Of a DNA stretch of 64,000 nt, positions 46,101 to 59,100 are shown one piece after another. Made by a program: the position numbers and the translations under genes. A model generated the notes under the pieces. It searched no databases. It was not told where the DNA came from and saw only the letters and a list, made by a program, of their open reading frames with translations. The stretch comes from Telmatactis stephensoni (taxonomy: Eukaryota > Cnidaria > Anthozoa > Actiniaria > Isophelliidae). Positions within the stretch are counted from its first letter, which is position 1; every line of letters begins with the position of its first letter. The DNA is taken from positions 558,001 to 622,000 of the forward strand of contig JALIZF010001815.1 of the NCBI GenBank assembly GCA_029948255.1. The letters are read 5' to 3'.

Positions 46101-49100
46101 CGTGCAAAATATTGCTGTTATTTTGACTTGTGGCGCGTCAAAGTCTGATGACTTTGCTGTGAAACGAGGATAAGGCTGAAACTCAAATATGCACGCGTTC
46201 GCCATATTACCACAGGAAGCCCAACCTGATAGCTTTGTTTTGAAACAAGGATAACGCTGAAATTCAAATACGCACATACAATCTTGAGAGCGACAAAGTA
46301 TTCTTCATTTTTTGAGTTATAATTTCTTTAAATCTTGTTAACTCGACAATCTATTAGTAATTCCCTCTATTCGTGCAAAATATTATTGCTATCAGGCTTT
46401 TGAATTTACGACACGTTAATGTCAGATAATTTTGTTTCGAAGTGAGAAAAACACTGAATATGGTGCTTGGACGTCACCCAGCCCAGAGAAAAACGGTTAT
46501 TGCTTCTAATAGAGTCTGGAGCTCCAGTTCCAATTCCAGTACTGTATTTTTCTTAACTTCGACTTGATTGTCGTTAAAACCGTCTATTGTCCTACTTTTC
46601 ATTTCTGGGTTTAAACCGCAGACTTTGTGACCGTTATTTATTGACTATTATTGTGTTTGAACAACTACAGTTTTTTTTTAACGTAACGTGCGTGCTCCGA
46701 ATTAAAGCCGTTGCAGACGATGATTTTTTTAGTCTGCGTGGCCGGCTTTCAAGGTGAGGTGGGAGTGAGGGGAGGGGAGAGGAAGGGTAGAAGGGCAAAA
46801 GGGAGGGGAGGGGGACCCCTCTTCTACCTTTTCCTCTCCTTCCCCCTCCCCTGCCCTCACTCCCACCTCACCTTGAGAGCTGGCCACGCAGGCTATTGAT
46901 TTTTTACTAATGAACTTTGAATATCTCAAATTGTGATCATGTTCTACGCAGCTGTTCAGTCTCATTTCTAAATAAAATGGAATAAAAGTTGAAATAGAAA
47001 CGAAGAAAAGGAGTGGAATTGTTTGAATTATAACCCAAACTGAAGATGCACCGTTGAAATGCATGGCAGTCATACATCTTCCTGACTCAATCTACCAGTA
47101 GGACTTAAAATATACCATGATAGGTGTCGTCATTACTCGGGCTACCTGTGGTAGACGTTTCTAGATCAATGCTATACGGTCGTCAAACAAGCAAGGTTGG
47201 AAAATTACCCGGATGGGTAATTTGAATGTCAATAACTGCAGAGACTTATCTGTTTACAATACAAGAGGATTTAGCCGCACCTCAGCCTTCTGCAGGGACA
47301 TATACATGATTGCTACGCCCCAGTTAGTCTCCCCTCCCCTTGCTTATGGGTCAATACACCGATCTCGCTATCCATAGATTCTAGCTGTTGCTATGTCGGA
47401 CAATCCAACACCTTTTTATCGAGACAGTGTTTCGAAATAAATGTTGATTACTAAAAATGGTACGTATATATATGGTTTCGTGTATCTTTCATATCCTGGG
47501 AATATCTTTCATATCCTGGAAAAACGTTGAAAATAAACTACAATAAGTGTTAACATCCCTCTGAAATCGTGAGGTTTTTGCTTCATATTCTTTTGGAAAA
47601 AACGTTACGCTCACTGGTAGAGCTACTGTTGGCAGGATTATTGCATTCTATACTGTAGACTGATGTGACGTCATTCCACAGGTTGCTCATATCGCCTGGT
47701 TGCTAATGATTTCCATGACAACCGACGACGTGGTTCTCAAACATGTGACTTTATAGATCTTACGTTATTGGCTCTTGATCCACGGGTCAGCGGTAGTCAA
47801 CTGATCGACGTCTGTGGGATATTTACATGGAGTATATTATCGTGTGTAGTGATGTCTGGCGCATACTATGATAGGGGACATTGGAAGGACCTATGGAACG
47901 CGGGCTCAAAACAAGCGATATTTTCTATTGAAAAGCGTGTTGCCATATATTTGAAGGTAATGACGTCATAAGGAGGCTTTTTCTTGGTGTTGCACGGCAC
48001 CTGAGGCATAAAGACAATAAAACAATAGCAAAGAACAAAGAACGTGAAACAAAACAATACTCTGCAATATAAAGAACTCTGTAGGCGCCTCCTCTTGGCT
48101 TTCCTGTCTCCTATGACCGAGAGGGGACTGAGGCTCTAAAATTCTTGTTGGGGGCCAATTCCCCTCGGTCAGGTTGACAAAGGAATCCCATGAAGGGTTG
48201 CCTGCGGAGGAGGCTACAATACATCGTGCAACACCAAGAAAGTCTCCATAAGGAGCCTTCGCCCTAGGCTGTGTTGCAAGAGCCATATTTTAAAAGGGCG
48301 AAGGCGAAGTAGGGTGATCGAGGAGGAAATCGGTTCCCCTTCCCCTCAGCGTTGTTGCGTAAAACATTCATAATGATGCTACCTTGCCTACTTTAATAAT
48401 AAGCCTAGTTAATTTACACCAGCGACGCAAGCACAAGCGCAAGCAGTATTGTACTCCGTTTTTATCGAGATAACATGGAGGCAGGCACAAGCGCAAGCAG
48501 TATAATGCTCCGTTTTCATTGAGATAACATGGACGCAAGCGCAAGCAGCATAATGCTACGTTTTCATCGACACAACATGGAGGCAAGCACAAGCGCAAGC
48601 AGCATAATGCTCCGTTTTCATTAAGATAACATGGAAGCAAGCACAAGCGCAAGCAGGATAATGCTCCGTTTTTATTGAGATAACATGGACGCATGTACAA
48701 GCGAAACCACAAGAAAAAGGAACATTTTTTATCCTTGTGCTTGCGCTTATGCTTGCGTCGAAACCTTACTGTTTAATTCTTTTCCGTAGTGGGACAACTC
48801 CCTTTCAAGCCGTTACTATGGTTACATTTTGTCGTTGGACGTCCGTTGTAAAAGAAAGTATAACAGAACTGACGTGGATTCCTGTTTGGTTTTTAAAGTC
48901 AAAGGAACTCAAATGGGTAAGAACAGATATCAAACGTCTACTGGATTTAGAGGGGGAAGCAGTCGCGTAGCAAAGACCTTTTCGAAGTTACGCACAGCTT
49001 GTGCAGAGTCATCTCAATGAAGAGAAAAAGATCCTGATTTCTCCAGCCTAGTACCCAGGCGTTCTCCGTTTCTAGACGTGGACATGACGCATCACACGGT

Positions 49101-50833
49101 GACCTCGCGCTCGTCATAAGAGAACGCCTGGGTACTATAGGCTGTGATTTCTCCAGTCACTCAATAGTTTGCTAGAATCTTCTCAGCCTTCGAGGTACGT
49201 GAGTGCGTATGTGCTTAATGGTAGTTCAGCTAATGGGAAGATGTAACTAAGTAGATAATTATCGAATTATTTGCTTATTGCATTGCACACACTAACTCAT
49301 ATATCACTGGTATCTACAGATAACAGACCCAGTACTCCTCGACCAACTAACTACACAGCCCCTCCAACAGTGGGAGAAAGCAAAAATGTACATGATTCAT
49401 CAAGAGATTCATCAATCATGCTTATCATTGTCGGGGCTATTTGTGGAGTGTTTGCTTTACTTTTGCTCTGTTTGATCGTGTGGTGTTTGTTGAAGCGAAA
49501 AGGACGACATATGATATGGTAGGTCCTCAGGCTATTTCCATTATCCCGCCATTAATAATAATTGTGATCAGGAGTCGATTGTTCGGTAAGTGTGGAGTGT
49601 GTGAATCGAAAATAAGAAATAGGAAAAAAATGCTACTTTAACTGCATCCTCTCACCCAAAAAACAACAACAACAACAACAGCAACAACATCATCATCATC
49701 ATCATCAGCAGCAGCAATTACAACAACAACAACAGCAACAACAACAACAACAACAACAAACGTGTTAAAGTGTGCGTTATGCCTTCTCTTCCTCACTAAC
49801 TTTTCTTCTTTGGCAGGAGGAAGGGAGAAGAAGAAAAGAAACAAGAAGCAGGTAAGAAATATTAATCATGATCGATTTCTTGTCATCTTTCCATTGTAAA
49901 TCATTACTCGGGCTACTTGGAGTGTGAGATCTGTATTGCGGTCGTCAAACAAGCAAGTGTGAAAAATTACTCAGGTGGCCTTTGCAAGCAAGCTTTGTTA
50001 CTCGGGCCTCCTCGTTGCCCAAGTGAACGCAATTATAGCGTCTTGTTTTCAATTTTGATGATGATTGTTTATGATATCTAAAATGATGATAATTGAATTG
50101 ATATTATTTGTTTTACAATCAGCATCAGCATCATCATCAACGGATCATCCAGTTGACGTTGCATTGACAGCATCAAGTCCGCTGTACGATGTGAGTGAAT
50201 GTCAGTGTGTCAAGAACCACGAGCCTCCAGTTTACACAACACCAGATAAAGCTAGATACCAGGATTTAATGATTGTTAAACCTACCTATCAACCTCTTGT
50301 TGCTAAGGTAACTATCCTCCTATCAACCACTTATTGCTAACGTAGCTATCCTCCTATCAACCACTTGTTGCTTAGGTAACTGTTTACCTATCAACTACTT
50401 GTTACTAAGGTAATTATCAACTACTTGTTAGCAAGGTAACGATCTACCTATCAACCACTTGTTGCTAAGCTACCCTATCTGTTTATCAACCACTTGTTGC
50501 TAAGGGTAAATATCTACTTAACAACCACATGTCGCTAAGATAGCTATCTACCTATCAACCACTTGTTGCTAAGGTAATCATTTGTTTACCAACCACTTGT
50601 TAAAGAGTACAATCGGTCGTTGGTATGAATTAAGGTATTTTCCCTAGCTGTGACATTACTGCTAAATCGTGTTTTATGGTTTTCTATTTCAAATCAATTT
50701 GTTCTTTGAATTTTTTCAGACAAGCAATTCTCCCGAGTCCCCCATGTATCACACACTGGAGGAGCCTGGAAACAATAACACCCAGAATCATGACGTCACT
50801 ACTCATGATTATTACGTACTAGAAGGTCCATAG
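43192..50833 (+). CDS. Receptor-cluster gene B: cysteine-rich type I receptor with an ITAM
   Basis: Seven exons: 43192-43474, 47682-47956, 48790-48916, 49320-49518, 49817-49851, 50123-50307, 50720-50833, in frame, 405 residues. Start chosen so that MHLVLYCLSWCSLLYYVASF forms the signal peptide. Residues 41-78 hold eight Cys (C-x2-C-x6-C-x6-CC-x2-C-x-C-x13-C). Two further ectodomain exons align with gene C (GCSYRLV..., WDNSLSSRYYGYILSLDVRC). A Pro/Thr stalk leads to a membrane segment at about 261-284 and a KRKGR stop-transfer. The tail has Y352-QDL-x6-Y362-QPL, exact ITAM spacing, plus YHTL (378) and YYVL (399) near the C-terminus. ITAMs recruit tandem-SH2 kinases of the Syk/Zap70 type in animals. 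I recognise no named family for the ectodomain. Membrane receptor by inference. Confidence 0.85.
46060..46470. repeat. Diverged tandem duplication in gene B intron 1
   Basis: AACTCGACGATCTTTTAAAG...TTCGTGCAAAATATTGCT at about 46068 recurs as AACTCGACAATCTATTAG...TTCGTGCAAAATATTATTGC at about 46340, so a block of roughly 270 bp was duplicated. The first copy also repeats GAAACGAGGATAAGGCTGAA internally. Confidence 0.6.
46731..46894. mobile_element. Fold-back element with purine/pyrimidine arms
   Basis: AGTCTGCGTGGCCGGCTTTC and its near-complement GAGAGCTGGCCACGCAGGCT bound 164 bp. The inner arms are G/A-rich then C/T-rich. In gene B intron 1. Confidence 0.82.
47130..47225. repeat. ATTACTCGGGCTACyTG dispersed repeat
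   Basis: CATTACTCGGGCTACCTGTG...CGGTCGTCAAACAAGCAAGG recurs at 49900-49990 in intron 5 of the same gene in the same orientation. Confidence 0.6.
47963..48256. mobile_element. Fold-back element starting at gene B exon 2 donor
   Basis: TCATAAGGAGGCTTTTTCTT...GGTGTTGCAC and its complement GTGCAACACCAAGAAAGTCT bound 294 bp. It begins only a few bases after the exon 2 donor (47957). Contains CCGAGAGGGGACTGAGGCTC inside. Confidence 0.75.
48420..48760. repeat. 54-bp minisatellite, AAGCACAAGCGCAAGCAG core
   Basis: About six units, with AACATGG landmarks near 48472, 48526, 48574, 48628 and 48682 (spacing mostly 54, once 48). Each holds CAAGCGCAAGCAG and TAATGCTCCGTTTTCAT. The array closes with an inverted piece (TTGTGCTTGCGC). 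The same unit in opposite orientation forms the array at 61730-61985. Confidence 0.85.
49046..49142. mobile_element. Short fold-back in gene B intron 3
   Basis: CCTAGTACCCAGGCGTTCTC and GAGAACGCCTGGGTACTATA are inverted around about 55 bp. Confidence 0.75.
50283..50610. repeat. 34-bp minisatellite seeded by gene B exon 6 donor
   Basis: Ten copies of a unit with TATCAACCACTTGTTGCTAA and a following GGTAACT-type string. Landmark TATCAAC falls at 50287, 50321, 50355, 50389, 50415, 50449, 50484, about 50519, 50553 and about 50587. The first copy is coding (TYQPLVAK, second half of the ITAM) plus the real donor at 50308; the rest are intronic and several keep an AAG|GTAA donor-like site. Confidence 0.9.
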
Positions 50834-50856
50834 CTACTTCCCTTGACTACAAGAAT

Positions 50857-51245
50857 ACATTGATGAAAATATCTTTTTGTATGTAATTTGATATCTACCA
50901 GAGTTTTTATTTTTTGTAGCTGCACTGCTTTTATATGTAAGCACTAAAATACATTGATGAAAATATCTTTTTGTATGACTATATAACATGTATAAAGGAG
51001 AAATTTAATATATATTAGATTTTTATTATTTTGTAGCTGCACTTCGTTTATATGAAGCACAAGAATAAATTGAAAGACAAATTTTTGTATGACTATATAA
51101 CATGTATAAAGGAGAAATTTAATATATATCAGATTTTTATTATTTTGTAGCTGCGCTCTGTTTATATGAAGCACAAGAATAAATTGAAAGAAAATTTTTT
51201 GTATGACTATATAACATGTATAAACGAGAAATTTGATATATACCA
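50857..51245. repeat. 114-bp tandem repeat in the 3' region of gene B
   Basis: TTGTATGACTATATAACATG occurs at 50971, 51085 and 51199 (exact 114-bp spacing), with a more diverged unit at about 50857-50945. Two units contain AATAAA (51064-51069 and 51178-51183), so the array supplies alternative poly(A) signals starting about 230 bp past the stop. Confidence 0.88.
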
Positions 51246-53111
51246 AAGGGCAGTTTTTTAAATTGATTATTATCGATGTGGTTATGCCAGCTTGTTTGAA
51301 TGAATCAGCCATCAAAGTTCTAGCGATATCGAATTCTCACTTTCTTTGTTTCTCTCTTCATTTCTTTCGTTATTTTTAATTTAAAAATACTTGCAAGAAT
51401 TAAATAAAAAATCGACAAAAACTGACACAAACTAAGGCGCGGTTTATAATAATCCCAGATATTTGGACAGTTGATTGAAGGTCAAAACAATGTTTAAAAT
51501 ACGAGCCAAAAACACAAAGTTGAACATAAAGCTGATAGTTAAACCACTTTTTCAGCAACCAGTCTAGTCTTTGTGGTGCACCACCAACTGATAGTCGTTT
51601 AGTCCAACCACCGCCTTTACATAACCACGCAATGCTTGTCGGCGCGAAGACGTAACTGATCCAAAATCCTCCGCCAAAGGCCGGGAAAGCTGCTTTTCAA
51701 ACAACAAATTCTATGTATTAAGTCTAAAAAACCCAGTTGTCTAACATATGCTTGGTCTTAATTAGCGAAAAGTCGTTTTACTTGAAAACGCAAAAGTTAA
51801 TGGCTCACACTGATAATGATATCTGCTCATCTACAGCTCAACACATGGGCTTATCATCATCATCATCATCAACATCATCATCATCGGTGCTGTTATGATT
51901 GCCATTACTGCATCTGTTTCCCTCTAGTGGCAGAGAAAGCGAAAAAAATCTTTCCACTGATCTTGACCGATCTGATTAGAAAACTTATTGTACACTCTTC
52001 CGCTTTTCCTCGATCGCCATAAAAAGAACTGCAGCATAAAAGCCGAAACGGAGCATTAGAAATCCTTGTTCAGGAACTATGCAATTACTTAACTTATTAA
52101 CGAGTTGATTTACTTTGGACAGAAGAAAGTCAATTGAATTGGAAGCAAGTCAAGCAATATCATGAATCTTTTTACATGTAAAAACGACACCAAAATCTGT
52201 TTTTTTATTAAACTACTTTAAACTATTAGTTGAGAAGACTAGTATATGTTCATTGACGGCATAAGAAGATTCAAGTTAGCCCAAAATAACTAAAGGAAAT
52301 AAAGACTTTGCGGAGTTTCCGCCGAATGGCCTAGAATATTGGCCAATCCAATTGATGAGAGAATCCAGACCGTTTTATCATGCAACTGACAGCCCTCCGC
52401 TCACCCCAAACGGGAAAAGAATCGTTCAATATTTTTCAGGTTTATATTCCCCGTCTTTAGTCTTTATTTTTGCTGCCATAAAACTAAATTCATCACATGG
52501 AAAACCAGGAATTCAGAATTTTTCATTAGCATACCAACCCTAAGTCAACATTACACTGGTCGGTCAGGTCACTTCAACAAAAGACTTCGACTCCATAAAG
52601 TAATTGAGTTTTTTTGAACGACGCTTAAAATTAAAGGCTCGTCTAACTTCTTTTCACAGTTAAGTATTGGTGTAAGTTTAAGCTTAATAATGTTAACAAG
52701 ATAATAGGAGACTAATAGACTTAGGCCGTGTAGGTTTTAGTACGTGTTCTAGGCCAACCTTTCAAGAGGTAAATAATGACGATATGACCCTGGCATTCAG
52801 ACCAATCAAATCGTTTGTTTATTCGCCTTATTTGTTTATCCGTTCGTCAATGAAATTAGTAACTGCCATACTTTTTTAGAAACAACGTGAAATTACGGCC
52901 TTCCTGTCGAGAAATAATTATCATTTCTCGTGTCCCAAATCAGTGGACTTCTATTGGCCCGTGGCCTTGGACTTGACAGAAATTCTTGACGTGTGTTTCA
53001 TTTATAGACAAGAAATTTGATACGCTCTCAGCGTGTGTTTAGATTCGAATGAGAGCTTGCTTAGGTAAATCGAAGTTTCTGTGATATTTTGAGCGTCTAA
53101 GGAAAAGAACA
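51246..53111. other. Intergenic region between genes B and C
   Basis: No exon recognised. A short (CAT)n run lies near 51856-51890. The promoter of gene C must be at the right end; a plausible 5' UTR precedes the ATG at 53112. Confidence 0.5.
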
Positions 53112-56100
53112 ATGCACAAGGACATGAACTTTGGTATAAAGAGACCTTTGAATATTTCATTGGTGTTGGTAGCTTTGCTTCTAGCTTGGATTAAAGTTGC
53201 AAACAGTCAAGAGACTATCACGACGTGGTATTCTTCCAATATTACCGTAAGAAGAAACCTAGTTTTACAAGATTATTTTGATTTCTGGAGTAGCACAGGA
53301 AAGCAAGAGTGTTTGAATTTATCGAGGACAATTTGTGAAGATCACGGAGGTACTCAAGCAGAGAGTAATTGTAAAGAGTTATGCTGTAGAAGATGTGTTT
53401 GCGCGAAAGATAAACCCACATTTGTTAGTCAGAAGCAACAGTGTGTTGAAGATAGAAATATCACAGGAGTTTTAGGTGAGTTGTTGTCGACTATGAGCAA
53501 AGGGCTCATATCATGTATATGTAAGACTACTGATCTAGTTAACTATTTCTAATGTTCTTATTGTCGCCCCATAAAAAGTTCATTGATAACGTGCCTCATG
53601 TAACAAAGAAGCCATTCAACAGCATTTAACTTCAAACTGGGGACTGAATGTCTGAGTATAACTCTCAAGGAAAAAACCCAATATGTTGAAAACAACGTCG
53701 AAATTCATCGTTAATCTTGTTGAAATCCATTTCTATTCAGAAAACATAGGATTTTTTACAGGAAATACAACAATTTGAGTGTTATCAACAATAGCACTGT
53801 ATTCTGATAACCCTAAAACATTACCCATCACGCCCTCTTCACTTTTCACTCAAAACTACATCAAACACACTTTGACATATGCGTTATTATTGCAAGCTTA
53901 CTAATCGTTCAAATTGTTGAAAAACACAGGTTCTCTTTTTAATAGCTTTGGTTTTTTGAATCCAGGATTAAAAGCTGTTTTAATTATGTGGTTTTTAGCG
54001 CTAAGAGACACAATGTGCCGTGATACGATGGTTTTATCGATTTGTAAACACACCTAACCCTAGCCTATTAGCTTAGAACAACATAGCTTATAAGCTGTTG
54101 GATAGTCGACTGACCATTCTTTGTACGATAAAGTAGTGTATAGATTTAATATCAATGAGCTTTTTGTAGTGGGACGCATTTATTATATAATGTCCAAATG
54201 TTAGGTTTTGCCACTCTCTTCGGCTTGTCTGTTCACCTGACCTCTTTCACTTTTGTTCTAGTTCATAATTTGTTTCACACAAATCGTGTTTTTTTTTCTT
54301 TGTCAATCTTCAGTAATATTGAAAGACGAATAGAAATTTTATTCAATGTGAAGTAACTGAGATTTACTGAACTTTATATTTCATTCAGAAAACTGTCGAA
54401 TTTGTATTCGTGTCGCTTTATTTGCTCACGATTTTCAGATAAACATTGATGCAAATGTTCAATTTCCTTTTGGGCGAGTTGATACCGCCTAAAACCATAC
54501 CCCACGATATTAGCTGCCGTAAGAACGGTTAAACCATGTTCCCCGCTAACTAGTTATGACATTTGTAGTTTCTGTGCCTTTGGATTTAATCTATTTGTTT
54601 GTCGAAATTCTTTTGAACTCAGCGATGCTTTATTTCTTATAACAACATAGTCGTCTGGCTTTCTTTCCGGCAAAAGTGAAAGAACATCTCGGTCTGTTTT
54701 CAAACCCATTATCTGGGATAAAAATAAAGGTTTTACTTTCAATTTTTATCTTATATTCGCTTCAGTTATAAGCGCGCTGAAAGCCCTTTAATTTTAACAA
54801 CTTATCAAAAAGAGAACATACTGTTATACTGAAATAACTGGTTACTTCGACCTTTCCTGACTCTTTTGAAATTTTGTTTGTACAGTGAAAGCACTCGTTC
54901 TTCATAGCAGAACTACACCTTAAGTCGAAGAACGTTTGGCTTTATTCATAAACTTTTTATGAAGATTTTTCAACGTTTGCTATAGTTTTTAGCGATAATT
55001 TTGGGACGATAAGGAATCATGCAAAAAGATGGAAAAGAAATGATGGTATAAAGCCATCTAAATATGTACTCAAAAATAGCGTTTAGCCTTTTTACTAACG
55101 ACTAGCCGTTTTGAATTTATTAGTACTAAATAAATAATATTCTCAAGATTGCCTTTTCACTTTCTGACTCTTTATAATATGTTTGTTGCCCAAGCCCGCT
55201 AAAACCGAACTGTAAAAGGGTGTAATTTCTCCCCAATATTATGCGGAAGCTTTATATGTGTCGCAATTTTAAATTGATTCCCTGGAAAATTATCGAGTAA
55301 CTTGTATTGAAATAGCGGGGTTTATAGAGATAGTATGTTTGAAAGTTTGACAATACACATAGCAAATAACATACGCTATATTAATTTAAGTGAAATATTA
55401 TTATCATTATACTCGTAGCTTACGAGTCCAGTCGTAAAATCTGAAATTCGTGTTCGGTTTTTCCGAGGATTTAACTTTATTACTTTTCAAAAGCAAGAGC
55501 CTTTTTTGATATATAATTTCTTTTTATTTTGTCGAGTATATTTGTTTCAGAATTTATAATTATTAATCTATTATTATTATTATTATTTAATAACAGGTTC
55601 ATATCAACTTGTACTGAACTTGGCTGGCACTTCGTGTGCTAACAATACAAGACTGCCTACATTAGATGTCAGTGAAAAACAAGGAAAACAAAGTTTTATA
55701 ATTTGTTCAAATGGCGTACAGATTTCCCTAACTGAAGTTGTACAATGTAGTCTAGACCAGTATATTACCGTCGAAGGCTGGAATGGTTCTGAAGCAAAAA
55801 TGTCTGCGAAAAAGTCCTTTCAAATTACGAAGAATGTGAGACAACTGCAGTTGAAGGTATAGCGCCTTGAAAAAATACCCCAAACCGTCCTTAATATATA
55901 GCAGGGTGGATCCAGGAATACCTGAATAGTCAACACCAGTGCAGAGTTCAGTTCAGTTTCAATAGTGATGTTTTTAAAGTGATGATGAAATCCTTACCCT
56001 ATTTCAAGACCGGAAAATGTGATGTTTTTCCTACCCTATTTTAGAGCAAAAATGTTGTGTCCCTAGAAGCATGACCTTTTTTAGACCAAAATAGTCAAAA

Positions 56101-59100
56101 TTCTTACCCTTCTTTAGCCCAACATGGTGGACCCAAATCTATACCGTTTTGCAGAAAATTACGCTCAATTTTATCCTCTTAGCTTTGGCGCCGCTTATAA
56201 GCTTGTTTTCTAACATGTCAATCAAATGTGAAATCTGCTAATTGTGGAGTACCATTGAATTATTCGACCCAAAACAAAGGGGGAACGATTATTCCCAGAT
56301 AATTATTAGCGAAAGTTGTGTTTGTTTTTGCAGTTTTTGTTGTTGTTGTTGCTGTTGTTGTTGCTGTTTCTTAAGAATTTGTACCTAGAACTCCTAGGCT
56401 TAAAAATATTTGACTGCGGTGTTATTCTATGGAGGGGAGCGGTAAAAAGCAAGAGGAAGAATGATACGCTTGTCAGTTTTGTCAATTCTCATGGGCTCTT
56501 CTGACATCTTTTTGCAGTGGTTAACAGGGATACAATCCTTACAAGGTCATATTGTATCGATACCTGTCAAATGTGACATGGAAAGGTTTATTAGTGTGCG
56601 GGAGCCAAATCAACAATATATAGTACAATCTAGTCTGTATTTCAAGGTGCCTGGACAACAGTCTGGTAAGTAGAATTGTGGACAGCGACAAAGTAAGAGG
56701 AACGAACGAACGAACGAACGAAGACAACGAACGAACGAACGAACGAAGGAAGACAACGAATGAACGAACGAACGAGCGAGCGAGCGAGCGAGCAAACGAA
56801 CGAACGAACGAACAAAAAGAAGGAAAAGAACGAGAAAGAAGTACAGAAATAAAAAAACGTGTGTACGTGGACGTTTTAAACTGAGCGAGTGAGACACATT
56901 TTAGTATTCTTGATTCCATGATTATGCAGCGCATACATAAGATAAAACATATAATGAAAATCTAATTGTTACTAGTGTACCCAGGAGCCATTTCGGTCTC
57001 AGCGATTTTGGAAGGGTCAATGTTTGTGCTATAAAGACATTATGATGAATAATTGTGTATTTTTTAACAGGACCTGGGCCTAAGGTATTTTATCACGTGA
57101 CTCCTGTATCAACGGCTCCTACCCTTGTATCATCAACTAACGCCAGTGGTTCCGTTGTCATGACAACACCAAGTGGTTTCAGTACGACTGAGTACAAATC
57201 TAAACTGAACGTTGTCCACGTTACTGGGAAAGTTGACTTGCTGCTGGTCATTTTAGCAGCCATTCTGGGCTCGTTATTGTTCATTGTCATTGGGTCAGCG
57301 ATTATCGCCTTTTTTGTCGTCTTTAGACGAAAGAAAAAGTGAGTCAGAGAATTAACATGCATGTGTTCAGTTTGTTTTATATATATTAGCTTGATTCGTT
57401 GCTTGAAAACTAGTTTGAAAACTCGCTTAATTACTTGGCTTGATTATAAGGACGATCATTCACTACTTTAGCCCAGTAAAACGTTCCCGTCGGACCATCA
57501 GGTAGATTAGTAAAAGTGACACGACGCGAGAACACGACGTACGATGACGTATATCATTCGTTTGGCTACCGTTGCTAGGGAGGTTCACTCGTATTCGCCT
57601 CCTTAGTGCGCGGCGTGCTCTTTTCCGTCGCGTCGTGTTAGCTAAACCTACCTTTTCTGAAAGTCTAGAAAACATATTAAAAACGATTGGTCGCGCCTGT
57701 GAGCAGAGAGCGGTTGTAGCGTGGAAGGAAACGGGTGGAGGAGGGGTTAGATAGATAGATTGAAATCGTCTTAGCTCTTAAGCCAGTGAAGAAGAAGCGG
57801 CAGCTTTTCCTTCCTTCCCCATCTACAGTGTTTGCCTTATAACAAACTGTTATTCAGTACATTTTATCAGTGTAGAGCGTCAATGATTAAAGAAACCATT
57901 TTAATGAGGATTGATCTCACTTTCTTTTCTTTCAGATTAAGTATTTCAGGAAAGCACAGTACTAGTAAGTATTATGAAGCCATGTCTTGGTTGGGAATAT
58001 AATGACTGTAGTAAATCACTGCACACGACAAGGTCACGGGACACCACGTTATGGGCACGGTGTTAAAATGTTTTAGTACATAATATCCGATGGTATTTGA
58101 TTTTTGATTATATTGTTGGACAGAACAGCCAGGACACGCGGGAATCCCGTATATATATCCCGTATATATATTTCCACACTACAGATCAATTCAGTCACGA
58201 TCCACTAAGTTAACCGGACGGTGATTTCTTTATGACACAGGTAACCCAACATATGAACGTGGGCCAGACCAATCGTTGATTAATGGTGGCTCACACCAGT
58301 CATCTTTATACAAAGTATCAAGTTCTTTTTATCAACCGCTGGTTGAGAATACCCGTATGTTACCGCGAAATGGAAAAGATCCGATCTATGAGAGTCTGGA
58401 CGACAATTTACGACAAAGTAAAGCGTCACTAACAGAGGTATTACATTTAAGATCAGATTGTGCATTCGTTTTCGTTCCTTTGCAAATTTGCCATCATTGA
58501 CACGTTTTTGACGGTGAAATTTGGCTGCGACCAGACAGAGAATGTTGATGTCTGTCTCAAAGAGAAGATGTGTGCCTCATATATATGGGTGTCTCCGTAC
58601 TGATGTGGGTACCGCAGGACATTTCTCGTTCCGGCGATAGTATTTGTTGACCTTCAGATATACGATTTCTTGAGCGAAAATAAATATCCTATAGCTTTAG
58701 CCCAGTGTAAGGTACCTGGTACCTGGTGCCTGGTACCTGAGAGAGGTGTCCAAATTCCAGGTATGTCGTGTTTACATGAGATCTAGCTGTCCACTATACA
58801 GGGGTGTCTTGTCTACCTTAGTGAGGTGCCCACCTTACAGGCTGGGTGTCATGGCCATCTGAGGTTGTCCACCTTACAAGGGTATCAAGTCCACCTAACA
58901 GTGGTGTCGTGTCCATTTTAGAGGGGTGTTCACCCTAAAGGGGTGTCATTTCCACCTTCCACCCTACACTGAGGGTCGTAGAGTCCACCTTAGAGAGGTG
59001 TCCACCTTACAGAGGTGTCGTGTCCGTGTCAGAGATACATGTCCACCCTAAAACCTACATGTCTAATTGAGTTATTCACCTTGACGGAGCTCAATGTGTT

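Noticed and set aside
50283..50610. Possible CRISPR-like array (34-bp direct repeats)
   Set aside because: Units are contiguous with no unique spacers, and the host sequence is clearly eukaryotic; it is a minisatellite.
56539..56934. Arg/Ser/Phe/Val-rich minus-strand ORFs
   Set aside because: Derived from the (GAAC)n microsatellite in a gene C intron.
57463..57754. Arg-rich minus-strand ORF and overlapping plus ORF
   Set aside because: Lies in a GC-rich fold-back element within an intron; no family features.
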